Translations under genes and position numbers: made by a program | Notes under the pieces: model-generated | Seen by the model: the letters and a program-made list of their open reading frames with translations, nothing else | Told to the model about the DNA's origin: nothing | Database searches by the model: none | Shown here: positions 24,630 through 36,429 of the stretch, in pieces | Layout: each line of letters opens with the position of its first letter | Numbering within the stretch: the stretch's first letter is position 1 | NCBI GenBank assembly: GCA_023376005.1 | Contig: CM042150.1 | Span: forward strand, 75,165,157-75,229,156 | Direction of reading: 5' to 3' | Length of the DNA: 64,000 nucleotides | Origin: Doryteuthis pealeii | Taxonomy: Eukaryota; Mollusca; Cephalopoda; Myopsida; Loliginidae

Positions 24630-25955
24630 CCCTTTTTAATACCATTTGTGCATTTTAAGGAGGTTAGAATCAAATCCTTTTGCTAATTTCTTATTCTTAC
24701 AAATTATTTTCAGTTTATTCACTGTTATGAAAAAGGAGAAATAAAATTTGATATCAAATGTAAATCTTAAAAACAGCCTTTACCCAGGCAACATAATATA
24801 ACCTTGCTAGTCTCAAATAAGATTTATATTGTACAATCTAGTAAATTTTAAGATAATTTTTCTGGATGTTTCCAACATTTGTTCTCTGTGTACCCATTGG
24901 ATATTCATGCAATTTTGACAACACTTTCATTTGATGGTCTTTCACTGGCTGTCTTTTTCTTTCTTTCTATTTCCAATCAACTTAATATATTTTATGGAAA
25001 TCATTTTACTCATTGATTTATATATCTATAATTTTCTCTTTCTTTTATTTTTGTGGGTGGGGAGATGCCCTAGATGTATTTTTTTTTTCATTTCTTTAAC
25101 TATTTTTGCATTTTTCACATTTTTTTTCTTCTTCAATTGGAACGCCTGAAGCATCTTGGGTATTTTCTGTTAATTGCTTCAATGTAGTCTTTAAATGTCT
25201 GATTCCTCATGGAATTATTTTCTTTCTGAAATCTTTTTTTTCTTTTTTTTTTAATGTTATTGAAAAAAAAAATCCACATCATTAAAAATTGCTTTGAACA
25301 AGTACAATCAGTTTTATGAGTTTTCTTTTTTGAAAGACTTCTCAACGAAAAAAAAAAAAAAAATCAAAAGTGTTCGATATTCAGGGTGGGGCAGAAGTAA
25401 TAGGCTAGTCAGATGGTTTTGATAACTTTTTTTATAAATCAAACATTTGTAGATTGTTCCTATTTCACTGTCTATTCTTTCAGGATATCAGTTAATTCTT
25501 CCCATTTATTTTATTCTTGTGATGTCATTTGTCAGTATCTTACATTTGAATAGAATATATTGCACTACTCAACCTAGGAATTGAACTTATAGTCACTAAG
25601 TAATGATAGACTTTAACTGTTTTTTATCTACTGGGCTATTTGTAGCAACTTTGAGCCTCAAACTTAATGTAACTTGTTTACCTCTCCAACTGAGGTAGAA
25701 TATATATTTTTATGAATTACCATAGTGCAATTAAGTAGTCACATTTTTTTAGTTTTAAGCTGTTGCTGCTGATGATGATGAGGATGATAGTTGCCCTTGC
25801 TATTATCATTGTTGTGGAAAAAGTAGAAAAGCATAAGAAAGAGAAGGAGAGGTATTATTTTTTTAAAATAGAGGGATGAATGGGAACTTTTGATAGAAGA
25901 TTACAGTGAATACAATAAAATTATTCAATTAAAACACTAAACCAAAAAAATGTCT
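24630..25955. other. AT-rich stretch, no gene seen
   Basis: Poly-T/poly-A runs at 25080-25365. ORFs here are Phe- or Lys-rich artefacts. Confidence 0.5.
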
Positions 25956-25956
25956 T

Positions 25957-26172
25957 CCTTGCCATCATTAATCTAGTCTAAGTAGGTAACATAGCTCTCT
26001 TATTACTAAGTAGTGACTTTGATCCACACTAGATGGCCACACTTGTGGCCTTGTACTGAATTTTCCTTGCCATCATTAACCTAGTCTAAGTAGGTAACAT
26101 AGCTCTCTTATTACTAAGTAGTGACTTTGATCCACACTAGATGGCCACACTTGTGGCCTTGTACTGAATCTA
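25957..26172 (+). repeat. 108-bp tandem duplication (possible SINE dimer)
   Basis: 25957-26064 and 26065-26172 are nearly identical, beginning CCTTGCCATCATTAA. The unit has box A-like TCTAAGTAGGTAACATAG and box B-like GACTTTGATCC, and it is followed by CTAAGCAACACTTAG, a tail like that of S2. Confidence 0.88.
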
Positions 26173-26764
26173 AGCAACACTTAGTTTTTTGGAGTTTTTT
26201 TTTTAGTTCTCTCCTGCCACAGGGATATTGTCCAGTCATTCACTGCCAAGAATGAATTATTTTATTCAGTTTCAGGAGGCTGTCACCCAGGCAGCATTTA
26301 TCTAAATATACTAAAAGGGGTCAGATTAGTGTCAATCCATGACACTTGAGGTTCCTCAAAAGGAGAATACCAATGAAGTTGAGCAATTCTTGTCTACAAA
26401 CTCACATACATATGTGGAGCTCTGCATTAAACATACCCCCCCCCAAAAAAAAAAATAATGTTATACTGGGATTACAATAATTATAACTTTTTAAATCTGA
26501 TTTTCTTTTACAAACTAGGTGAACATGCCAAAATTCCACAGAATAAATGTATAATAATTGTAGAAATGTATGAATAAACATTCTAAGATAAACCATTGTC
26601 AATTTCTTTTCTATGATTTGGTGAAATAATAACAAAAAAAATAAATTAAATACAAACTTACAATAATAAAAAGAAAAAAAAGGCTAATGTTGCCAGTTTG
26701 TAGGAAGATCAAGGTTTACAGTCAAGAATAGTAATAAAAGCTATAAAAAAAACAATCAATTATT

Positions 26765-27360
26765 AAATGTGTGTATATGTTTGTTGGTTGGTGGGTCTTT
26801 AATGGCATATCAACCTTTGTGCATTATTCAATGCCAAATCTTTTTTTTATAAATATTTGTTTAACATCCTGTGTATTAATAAATTGGTGCAAATAATTTC
26901 TATGTGGGTTGATTATTTTGTTTAATGACATATCAAACCTTGTGGGTTATATAATGTCAAATATTGTTTTGTGTTTGTTTTTTTTTATATATTATTTTAA
27001 GTGAATAGTTTGTAGGCAATTAATTTTGTTTGATTTGGTTTTATAAACTGGTAGAAATAACTTTTATTGACTTCATGTGTATTAATAAACTGGTAGAATT
27101 AATTTTCATTGACTACATCAATATATTGGTAGAAATAATTTTTATGTTAGATTTTTCATTAACTTCATGTGTATCAATAAACTGGTAGAAATAATTTACA
27201 TTAACTTTCAAACAGATTTACTTGACCCATAGATGGGAAGCCTAACAGGTATTACCACTCCGGGTCAGAGTGGACCTGTAAGTAATGGCAATGAAGGTGT
27301 ACTCCCCTGAGCTCCAGAAGTAGATGTAGTTTGACATCATACCCAGGACTCTAAATTGGT
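26765..27360 (+). mobile_element. S3 repeat with expanded central tandem block
   Basis: Two partial heads (26785 and 26905) contain AATGGCATATCAACC-like sequence. A block of ~50-bp units (about 27010-27200) with CTGGTAGAAATAATTT and TTCATGTGTATTAATAAAC follows, then CAGATTTACTTGACCCATAG and AGTAATGGCAATGAAGG. Further unit copies lie at 27355-27420 and the family 3' end resumes at 27675-27790. Confidence 0.7.
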
Positions 27361-27539
27361 AGAAATTATTTTTATGCAAAATTTTTCATTAACTTCATGT
27401 GTATTGATATACTGGTAATTGGCCCTCAGTCACTGCCTTCAAGCACCAATGATAAAAAAAAAAGATTGCGTGTTTGTTTGCCACAAGAGCAATTTGAAGA
27501 ATATGGTTGTGACAATCATTTAGGTGCTAGGACTTGATC

Positions 27540-27668
27540 AACCAATTTATCAGATCGGTCCTTGCCAACTATCCGTCTAGTCCAAGTAAGGGCTTAAGTG
27601 AAGTGTAACAGGTCATGTGACCACTTATTACACAGGTTATAGACCACTCAGCTACCACAATCCCATCC
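27540..27668 (-). mobile_element. Possible tRNA-derived SINE inserted in an S3 repeat
   Basis: The minus strand reads GTGGTAGCTGAGTGGTCTA, a good Leu/Ser-type box A; no convincing box B follows. S3 sequence lies on both sides (to 27360 and again from 27675). Confidence 0.45.
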
Positions 27669-27674
27669 TCAGTC

Positions 27675-27783
27675 ATTATGGGTTGCCACTCTCAGTCAAC
27701 AGGTAGATACATTGTGGGAGGGGGAGTACCTATTTGCAGAGTTGCAGTTGGTATATTCTGCAACTCTGGCTTACAGAGTAGAG

Positions 27784-27788
<5 letters not shown>
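27675..27788 (+). mobile_element. S3 repeat 3' end
   Basis: CTATTTGCAGAGTTGCAGTT and GGTATATTCTG match the S3 tail. A long (TA)n follows directly, as after the 8400 copy. Confidence 0.6.

Positions 27789-27847
<59 letters not shown>
27789..27847. repeat. (TA)n microsatellite
   Basis: About 29 TA units after the S3 tail, then a short CA run. Confidence 0.95.
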
Positions 27848-27848
<1 letters not shown>

Positions 27849-28140
27849 CATACACACACACATATGCATTTAGAAGATATTTTATAAGTAGAAGATATCT
27901 TAGAAATATAGAAACTTTTGAATAATCTCCCATTTAATACTACTTATACAGAATATTACAGAAATATTAAGTGAATACTCATGTTTAAACAAACTTGGAC
28001 GACTGTAAGAATTCACTTTTTTGTTGTGGTGGCTGTTTATCACAAAACATTACGGCCATAAATAATGTTGCAATAGAAAAAGATATCATTCATAGTTGTT
28101 ATGTTCAACAGAAGACAGTTTGGAAAGTCTTTTGCTATAC

Positions 28141-28228
28141 AAAAAAAAAAAAAAAAATAAAAGAAGTCATAGACTTGTTAGGTTTAGATGTCAGTGTGTT
28201 TACTGATAATGTTGAATACACAGTGGGA

Positions 28229-28264
<36 letters not shown>

Positions 28265-29225
28265 AGATTAAGAAGCTATAGAATAGACAATAAAAGTCAA
28301 AATCGTTTGAGAATTTAAAGAAAAGGAAGGGGTGTTTGGGGAAATTAAAAATAAACATATTGGTAGAAGAAGGAATAAATAAGCAAAAGAGTGCATGAAC
28401 ATAAAAGAGAAATTAAATAAGAATGAAACTAAAATGAAAGAAAATGAAGACAAAAGGGAAAAAGAAATAAAATGAGAGAAAGTAAAGAAGTGAATGAAGG
28501 TAAAAGGGAAAGAAAAGAAAAGTGAATTAAATTAAAAGAAAAAAGAAAGGAAGGAAATTAAGGAAAGAAAAAGGAAAGTATAGAATGAAAACATTAGGAA
28601 ATTAAAGGAAAGGAATGAAGGCAAAAGGGAGAGAAACGAAGAGAATGAAAACATTAGGAAAAAAAAGATAGGAAATGAATGAAAGTGACGAGGAAGAAAA
28701 AAGGAGAATTTATACATGAACAGAAGAATGTAGACAGAGAAAAAGAAAAAGAAAAGAAATTGATAAAAGCAAAGAGAAAAGAATGTAGACAAGAAGAGAA
28801 AAAGAAAAGAAGTGAACGAAGGCAAAAAGAAAAAAAGAAATGAAAGGAATGAAGGCAAATGGGAAAGGAAAGGAAAAGAAAAAAAGAATTAAAGCAAAGA
28901 GAAAAAAAAGAAAAGAAGGGAATTAATGAAAAGGGGGGGAAGAAAAGAGTGAATGAAAAAATTAGGAAAGAAAAGAAAGGAAAGGAAAGGGAGGCAATGG
29001 GGGGAAAGAGAAGAATGTAGACAGCGAAAAATAAAAAATAAATGAATGAATGCAAAGAGAAAGAAAAAGAAAGGAAAAGAATAAAGGCAAAAGGGAAAGA
29101 AAAAGTGAATGAAAGTTGTAGGAAAGAAAAGGAAAATAAGAGAATGTAAACTTGGACAGAAAAAGAAAGGAACTGAATGAAGACAAATAAAAACAAAAAG
29201 AAAATAGGTGAATGAAAGTAAAGTA
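28141..29225 (+). repeat. ~1.1-kb purine-rich (GAAA-like) tract
   Basis: After about 28320 the + strand is overwhelmingly A and G, with units such as GAAAGAAA, GGAAAGGAAA and AAAAGGGAAAG, plus scattered T (often GAATGAA). A clean (GAAA)n lies at 28224-28264. The long Phe/Ser/Leu-rich ORFs on the minus strand come from this base composition. Confidence 0.9.
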
Positions 29226-29337
29226 AAATTAAGGGTTGATATGTTATAAAACCAACCAACCAGCAACTTAAACAAACTGTACTGCACCTTTTTTTAATTA
29301 GTGAAATGGATCACTAAGTAGGATTGAGTCTATTCTA

Positions 29338-29586
29338 GTAGTGCCCACCCCAAGCAAAGTTTAACAGGTTTGAATTCAGAGTTTTCTTTCCGAGACTGGT
29401 TGCCTAACCAAGGTTAAAGAGCCCAATCTGCCCTACTATTTTATCCCTAGCTGGAGAGAGAGTAGTTGGATTCATACCTTTCCCTAGGATATTAGTGCTA
29501 TGTTATCTGTAGCTTCATCCAGGATTTGAACTCAGGCCACAAGTCCATTTCCTATAAACTCTAATCATTGCACTACATGCTTCCAA
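29338..29586 (-). mobile_element. S1 SINE, near full length
   Basis: All body blocks are present. The head (reverse of TGCAATGATTAGAG) lies at the right end. It starts about 110 bp right of the polypurine tract. Confidence 0.85.
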
Positions 29587-30244
29587 TTAACGAAGGCAGA
29601 CTCCAACTAGTGACTGGAGTCTTACAAGATGTTTAACTTGTGCAACTCAGACTCAGTAGTGTTCAACTATGTGAGTCAAGATAGTGCTGATTGTCGTCTG
29701 TGCTAGCCCTCCATTCTGTTGACATTGAAGGACTTAACTTGGTTTGACTGAGGAAAGGGGTTTAATGGAAATTTACAAGATGCTCTGCAATATCATTTGC
29801 AAACTTGCAAATTATAGAAAAAGGATAAGACCTAAATACACAGTAGAAAAAAAGGTTCTAAAATAAGTCATGCTATGTGTACAGAATTGAATCTTATAAA
29901 TTAAATTCTTGCTAGACTTGTCTGTGATGACACAAAAGTTGATTCCAGGAATATTTTAAGTAAATTCTAAAGGAAATTGGTTTCTGCCACAAACAATTAA
30001 TGTCATATAGTTTATCTTTGGCACTTTTTGCATGACTAACACAACATTTCTGGAGATAATCTCTGCATGCAATGAACTGGCAATCATTTAGAGTCCTTTT
30101 TTGATTTTTTGCTTTGATTAATGTGTTCACAAAACTGTGAGTGATAAGACACTCATGAAACAGATGAATTGAATGAATTTTAAAATCAGTTGTTCAATCT
30201 CTTTTACTCTTTCATCTGTTTTTAAAGAATCTCCTGGTTAACCA

Positions 30245-30449
30245 GTTAATTTAGGAAAGGCATGAATGCAGAAATTCCTCCTAGCTATGGGTAAATAGAA
30301 GGGCAGACTGTTCTTTAGCCTTGGTAAGGCAACCAGTCAAAGAGAAAGTAAATTCTGAATTCAAACCAGCTTTACTCTACTTAAAAATTGACCATGTATC
30401 ACATTCTACTAATGGTGGAGGAGTTGGGTAAATACATACATGTAAATAA
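30245..30449 (+). mobile_element. S1 SINE, 5'-truncated
   Basis: Body from AGGAAAGGCATGAATG to the ACATTCTACTAATGG tail. The tRNA-like head is absent. Confidence 0.8.
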
Positions 30450-30617
30450 AGTAATATAAAAGAATTAAATAAACATTTTTAAAATTAAAGCACAACCACC
30501 ACCCTTGCCTATAGAAATCTTTTAACTGTAACACATTCTTATAGAAGACACATGTCAAAAAGCATTCATTCTCTTTGTTCTAGTAACAGAATTTAATGAA
30601 TTTAAATAAGAATCAAA

Positions 30618-30905
30618 GGGCCGGTATAGCCCAGTTGGTAGAGTGTTCGGCTAGGAATCTCAAGGTTCTTGGTTCGATACTGGCCCCTGCCAACTCAGCG
30701 TATGAGTAGCACAAGGATCTGTGCGGTAAAGTAAGGAGCTGATGGTAGGTGTGGCGCTCCACCTCAGATGCTCAAATAATCTCCTTGGTCTAGCGCTAGT
30801 GAAAAGGGATAGACTCCCTCTCAGTTTGGCCAATACCGACATTACGCCGCCCCGACGACAACGAAAGAAGAATCTGGCTAAAAGCATGCCATTTCTGCAA
30901 GGACT
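30618..30905 (+). mobile_element. S5 tRNA-derived SINE with intact tRNA-like head
   Basis: The head at 30618-30686 has box A TAGCCCAGTTGGTAGAG and box B GGTTCGATACT, and the 5' GGGCCGG can pair with 3' CTGGCCC over 6 of 7 positions. The downstream body (GTGCGGTAAAGTAAGGAGC, GCGCTCCACCTCAGATG) recurs at 1230, so this is a SINE and not a tRNA gene. It has the better-preserved promoter of the two copies. Confidence 0.85.
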
Positions 30906-32236
30906 CAAGACAAAGTTAATATAAGTAATAAACACTTTTTAAGCTAATAAAAAAAGAAATGATAACATTCATCCAACATCTCCTGATCATCTCTTTTAGT
31001 TATTTCACCAATCATCCAAATTGAAGTTCTAATTGTGTAATGTATTAAACCAAAACCAAACCAAAATTCATCTCCCCCTTTCCTGCAATTCTACAGTTTT
31101 GCTACAAGTTTTTGGCTCAATAAGTTATTATGAATTTCAGTGATGCCTTTATTAAAACATGCCTTATTTCAAAATATTCACCAACATGAATTCTTGGATC
31201 ATATTTTATTTAAATATCTGTGGCAACTTTTCAAAAAGTTTCAATTACCCACATTTTTGAAAGTTTATATGTTTTACTGTCATTCTCTTATTTAAAAGAT
31301 GGAAATCTTAATTTTTTTTCAATCTTTTGGTATCATCATCTCATATTTAGGAGAGGAAAGATGAAATGTCTTATCAAAGCAATGAACACAGGAATAACAC
31401 ATACGTTTTTGTAAGGAAAAGTTAATCTTCATAGCCTCCTGGTGATCATTTCTCATACTACAAATGTAAACAAACAGCAGGAATCTTTTTAAGTCTTGAA
31501 GCTGTGGAAACTGAAAAAGTCAAAGAAAAAAATGTTATGAGAAAAAGACCATAACTTTGTTTACTGGCTAGGAAACTTTTAACTAAATGCTACTTTATAT
31601 GTTTAAACAAAAAGATAGAAATTTGGTTTGTTTAACCTGATGTACACAAAGTAAGGGTCCAGTTTAGCATTATATTTGCACTATAAATCAAATCCTTTAT
31701 TGAAAAGTTAAACAGTTTCATAAGTTTCCAAAAACTAATATGCCAAATCCATATTGTGGTATTCTATTAGTGACCACCAAAAATGTTCCTGCCATTAATC
31801 TGGTTGTCCTTGACACACAGACAGATAAAAAAAAAAAGAAAGATATCTGATGAATTATAGTAAGATGCTACTTAACAGTTTTGTCAAAAGCAAAACCAAC
31901 ATATAATATCTACTCAGATAATGTAATTTTATTTTCCCGCAGGCTGGGAGCGATTTGGGACAATTTATAACCTATCATGTTCAAATGCTAAGGGGAAACA
32001 TCAAAGCAGCATTTCTTTAGCTGGCAGGATTTTAGTTTGGTCAAAATCAAAGGAATCATTTTTGAGCCAAACATTTTGTCACTCTTTATAACAAGCCAAT
32101 TGGCATCCTTTCTTTATCCTTTGCATTTCAACAACAATCAAACTAAAATCCATAAAGTAGGCTTATTCATCAGTTACTTTCATGTATCAAAAGAAAATAA
32201 TTAAATTGTGAAACTATCATCTAAAATAGAACAAGT

Positions 32237-32242
<6 letters not shown>
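30906..32242. other. AT-rich stretch, no gene seen
   Basis: Nothing supportable. Confidence 0.5.
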
Positions 32243-32279
<37 letters not shown>

Positions 32280-32280
<1 letters not shown>

Positions 32281-32520
32281 ACCAACCCCTCCGGATGCAA
32301 CACAAGGTCAATTTCTTAAGCAGAGTTCAACAGATTTGAATTCAAAGTTTTCCTTCTCCTAGACCGGTTGCCTAACCAAGGTTAAAGAGCCCAGTCTGCC
32401 CTATTATTTACCCATAGCTGGAAGGAGAGTAGGATTCATACCTTTCCCAAGAGTATTAGCGCTAAGTGAAATTGCAATTACCACATGCAGGATTTGAACT
32501 TGGGCGACAAGTCCATTTCC
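32280..32520 (-). mobile_element. S1 SINE adjoining a TA tract
   Basis: Full body. The end nearest the head is fused to a mariner-like sequence at about 32521, and that junction is duplicated at 32886. Confidence 0.85.
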
Positions 32521-32545
32521 AATATTAATTTAATATTCTATATGT

Positions 32546-32743
32546 GTGTGTGAGTAATCCCAAAAGTAAGGTCTTCAAAGTGCTGGGGACACAAGGAAAC
32601 TGTTTGGGCAGCTATTGGCAACACTGTTGTGTTTGGTGTGCATGCACCTGCATCTGCCCCTGTGTGCACCTCACTACCATACTCAGTCTTGGTTAGACAG
32701 TAATTTCTGATGGAGCTCCCAATTGAAGCTACATAGAAGATGA

Positions 32744-32745
<2 letters not shown>
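32546..32745. mobile_element. Mariner-like fragment
   Basis: GAGTAATCCCAAAAGTAAGG is a typical mariner-type terminal sequence. About 170 bp of GC-richer DNA follows before a (TA)n tract. No transposase motif is readable. Confidence 0.5.
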
Positions 32746-32784
<39 letters not shown>

Positions 32785-32885
32785 ATATTAACCATTGATT
32801 ATGAAGTAAAAAAATTGAGTTAATCTCAATATTTGGTTAATATTTTTATAAACCAAATCCATTATTTGGTTAATACTTTTATAAA

Positions 32886-32972
32886 CAAGTCCATTTCCAA
32901 TATTAATTTAATATTCTATATGTGTGTGTGAGTAATCCCAAAAGTAAGGTCTTCAAAGTGCTGGGGACACAA
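32886..32972 (+). repeat. Exact 87-bp duplication of 32508-32594
   Basis: It repeats, base for base, the junction between the S1 SINE at 32280 and the mariner-like end, 378 bp downstream and in the same orientation. Confidence 0.92.
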
Positions 32973-33340
32973 CATATTGAGTTAATCTCAATATTTGATT
33001 TATACAAGTATTAACCCATTAAGTCAGTTTATAACAAATATAAAGTGCTCAATATGTTAGTAGAGTGGATTTATATATACACATCTGTGATATTGAGCTT
33101 AACTCATACTTTGTACTAAATACTAAAACTATATATACATGTATGTATACACACACACACACACGCGCATATATATATATATCCATACTGTTGTGGGAAT
33201 TATAAAGATGAGCAAGTGGTTTTAGAAAGTGTTTAACATCTATTTTTCATGTTACTCTGTTAAAACAAGGAAGCAGAGATAAAGAGTTCAATCTAAATAT
33301 TTATAAAGGTTTCAACAGATTTACTCTTTTTTTAAACAAG

Positions 33341-33342
<2 letters not shown>

Positions 33343-33389
<47 letters not shown>
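33343..33389. repeat. (TA)n microsatellite
   Basis: Long TA tract. Others nearby are at 32243-32279 and 32745-32780. Confidence 0.95.
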
Positions 33390-33400
<11 letters not shown>

Positions 33401-35524
33401 GACTCTTTACGGACCATATGAAGCTCTAACAGTTTAATTATTCAATGATAAATTTATATGTTTATGTTTACATGAGATTTGAATCCTGCTAGTGTTCTGA
33501 AAACCACTTTACAATTAATATATTTTACACCACTATTGGGAAATAAACAAGAACATTAGATTTTGTTTTCAAATTAGTCCTCAATTCTCTTAGATGATCA
33601 ATGCTAGACTTTTAAAATTAATTTATTCTTTTTTGGCATTCAGTCCTTCATCTATTATGGTTGAAAGTGTAATGTCCAAAAGAGGTTTTATGGTTGTAAA
33701 ATGAAACAAGTGTCTACCTAAATTCCATGCAGTATCATAGAGCTGGTTGTTGACACTTATTCTGTTAACATGACAAAACCATTGAGACTGCATAAGTTAA
33801 GACTCAAAATCTCCAATTTTGCATTCGGTAAATGGTTTTCCATTTGAGACTATCATACCATGAGTAATTACATATAGCATGAAGACAATTTTTATGAAAT
33901 ACTTGTTGGTTGATATGGTTTTGTTATGGATTCCTGATTCAGATCCAGAGAGGAGGGGTGGGAGGAGCACAATAGATTAATAGAAATTGATTTTTGTTTT
34001 TAATGATAAACCTTTTTCATTCCTGAAATGATGATCAAGTTTTTTAAAAGCATTCATTGCTTTCAAAATATAATTTAATGCTGAGAGGCCAAAAGTTTTG
34101 CTGGCCATTTAATAACAGTCAATAAATGTTGCAACAAGTGCAGTATCTATATACTCATATTCCTTAATCTTCTGACTGTTATCATCTTGCAACACCCTCT
34201 GATTAAAATTAGATTGTCCAAATCATTCAAGAAGAAAAAAAAAAAATGTAAATCCTTATTATCTGGTGTCTCTTATCTGCCGAATTCTTATTTCTTATGC
34301 GTGTCATCACCTCAGCTAAATAATGGACAATGCCGTTTTTATTATAAAGAAAGAAAGGGAAGGAAAAGGACATGTGATACAGAAAAAATATAATAAGAAA
34401 GAAAGAAAGAAAAAGAGTAAGGAAAGATAGAGAGGGGGTGAGCACACAGAATCGATAACACTAATATGTTTCAATTGAACATAATGTAAAGATGAAAAGA
34501 AAGAAAGAAAGAAAAAAGAGTGAGTGAGAGTTAAATCAAGATTATTATACCTTTTGCATATTGAACTATTTGGCAATGGCTCTTAAGTAAACATATCAAT
34601 TGTAATGATTAAATTTACCATACTGTGGTATATCCACAGGTCCTGCTAATAATAAATGATATTCTGAATAATAAATTCAAAGAAGAGGTCATGGATTATA
34701 TTTGATCTTGTGAGCATTTTTGCTTTTGAATGCTAATGTTTGAAAAACCATCAGTTGTAGAAAAACTTCAATTTAATTCCTGTTTTCCAGATCAGTAAAA
34801 ATATTCCGTAACACCAAAAAAAAAAAGTAAAATACAAACAGCACAGGTGCCATGACTCAACTTTCATTTCTGTTTTTGTATCAAATTGGATTGGATTATT
34901 TTCCAGCAGACATGAGTGATGCTTTCATTTCCCTGTGGATTGTTTTTATTACAAAGACATTTTTACAAACTATTACTTCTATCCCTCCTCCCTATATATA
35001 CATATGTGTCTGTGTGTCTTTGTGCATACACACATTTGTGCTTTCCTATATTAATGTCATGTTATATAGAGGTCTCCTATTAGACTTGTACAATTAGCAA
35101 CATACTTTATTACCTGAGCAAGCTAAATAGAAAAGAAAATATATAATGAAATGAGATAAAAAAAAGAGAAGGTCTGTATGTAGAAATATCCTTATTGCAT
35201 ATATGTGTGTTAAGTGTCTAAGAGATATGAAAGTTTGTGAGAGACTTACATATTTGAGAACAGTTCCTTATTTGATAATAGAATTATGGAATTGCTGAAT
35301 TATTAGACATGCCTTGGTGTAAGCTGATGTCATTGTATGCTGTGTACTATTTTGTAGTGTCATGTTAAATATAACACGAGGTTCACTAGGGATAAAAATA
35401 TCCCTTAGAGGGGAACAAAACATGTCTCTATACGATTCTGTGAGTAAAAGGAGATAAGATTTTCATACCTTTTTCTTTTATATTAGTCCCTGTCACTATG
35501 GTAACACAATCTATAGGTGTAGAG
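33390..35524. other. AT-rich stretch, no gene seen
   Basis: Short GAAA runs at 34395-34410 and 34495-34515, otherwise unique-looking. The ORF at 34852-35097 starts outside any recognisable context. Confidence 0.45.
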
Positions 35525-36425
35525 GTGACCAATATTATTATTAATGACAGAGAATAAATTTGTATTTAACGTTGGGAAGGTTGCGTGAAACTACTCCACA
35601 AATAATATTTAAATTACGAATAAAAATATGACACAGTTTAGGCAGAGAATATGGAATAATGATAAAACAAATGCATATGATCAAATGGTAACAAATAAAT
35701 TTATTCTGAGAATAAATTTGCAATAATCAACAAAATTGAATGTTCAAAAGAAATAGTGTAGATATGATGTGGAAAGGTTTGCTACGAAATGTAAAATGTA
35801 AAAGTTTGTCAAGAAATGTGTAATGGTAAATGTGAAATGTTTATGTGGTCGTCAACGTTTGATTAGATATGGACAGAAATGAAAATTAAGTTTGTAATAT
35901 AAGACCTGATGAAATTGATTCTTGATGTTTAACGAGGTGGTATGAGTGAATGGTAAATTCTAGTAGTCAGCTTGTGACTCTAAAGGGTGCCGTGTTTGTC
36001 TTGATGTTAGTGAATCGTCCCCGCAGATATCTGTTTGTTTGTTGTTGTCCGGTCGTGTGTCCTATCTGACAGCAAGATGAAGTCTGTGTGATCTATCCGG
36101 TGTGGAGATGGTAACTGTCTGACAGCGAGATGAATTCTGTGTAATTGTTAATTTCTTCTCTGTGTTTTATGATACTCAGTGGGATCAAAGAGTAATTAAT
36201 GTTTTGACGCAAACGCGCATACGTAGTTAAAAGCACACTGATTCCTCCAATCAAACTTTGACCAATATATAAACATTTGTTTTAATCACTTTTCCTTAAG
36301 TTTAGGAAAAGGATTGTGTTCATGTGTTTGTTTTAATCACTTTTCCTTAAGTTTGGGAAAAGAAATGTGTACGCGTATTTATTCTTATTTTGATATAAAA
36401 TATAGAATTGTATTCTATACAGGTC
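35525..36425 (-). mobile_element. LTR-like region with tandem enhancer-like repeat
   Basis: Ends TGACC (35537) and GGTCA (36426) are inverted, but no target duplication is seen. On the minus strand a duplicated 51-bp element is followed by a TATA-like TTTATATATTGG near 36260 and then a GC-richer leader. Noncoding. Confidence 0.4.
36276..36377. repeat. 51-bp direct repeat with internal hairpin (2 copies)
   Basis: Copies 36276-36326 and 36327-36377. Each contains CTTTTCCTTAAGTTTAGG and AAAAG, where CTTTTCC pairs with GGAAAAG. Head-to-tail duplicated blocks of this kind are common in LTR U3 regions. Confidence 0.8.
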
Positions 36426-36429
36426 ATTG

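Noticed and set aside
28532..29287. Long minus-strand ORFs (up to 201 codons) rich in Phe, Ser and Leu
   Set aside because: They are translations of the polypurine tract in several overlapping frames. No domain or codon bias.
30618..30686. A possible functional tRNA gene
   Set aside because: The cloverleaf is nearly complete, but the sequence continues into a SINE body that recurs at 1230, and no terminator follows the head.
35537..36426. A complete LTR defined by TGACC...GGTCA ends
   Set aside because: The flanking five bases (AGAGG and TTGGC) do not match, so the ends are unproven.
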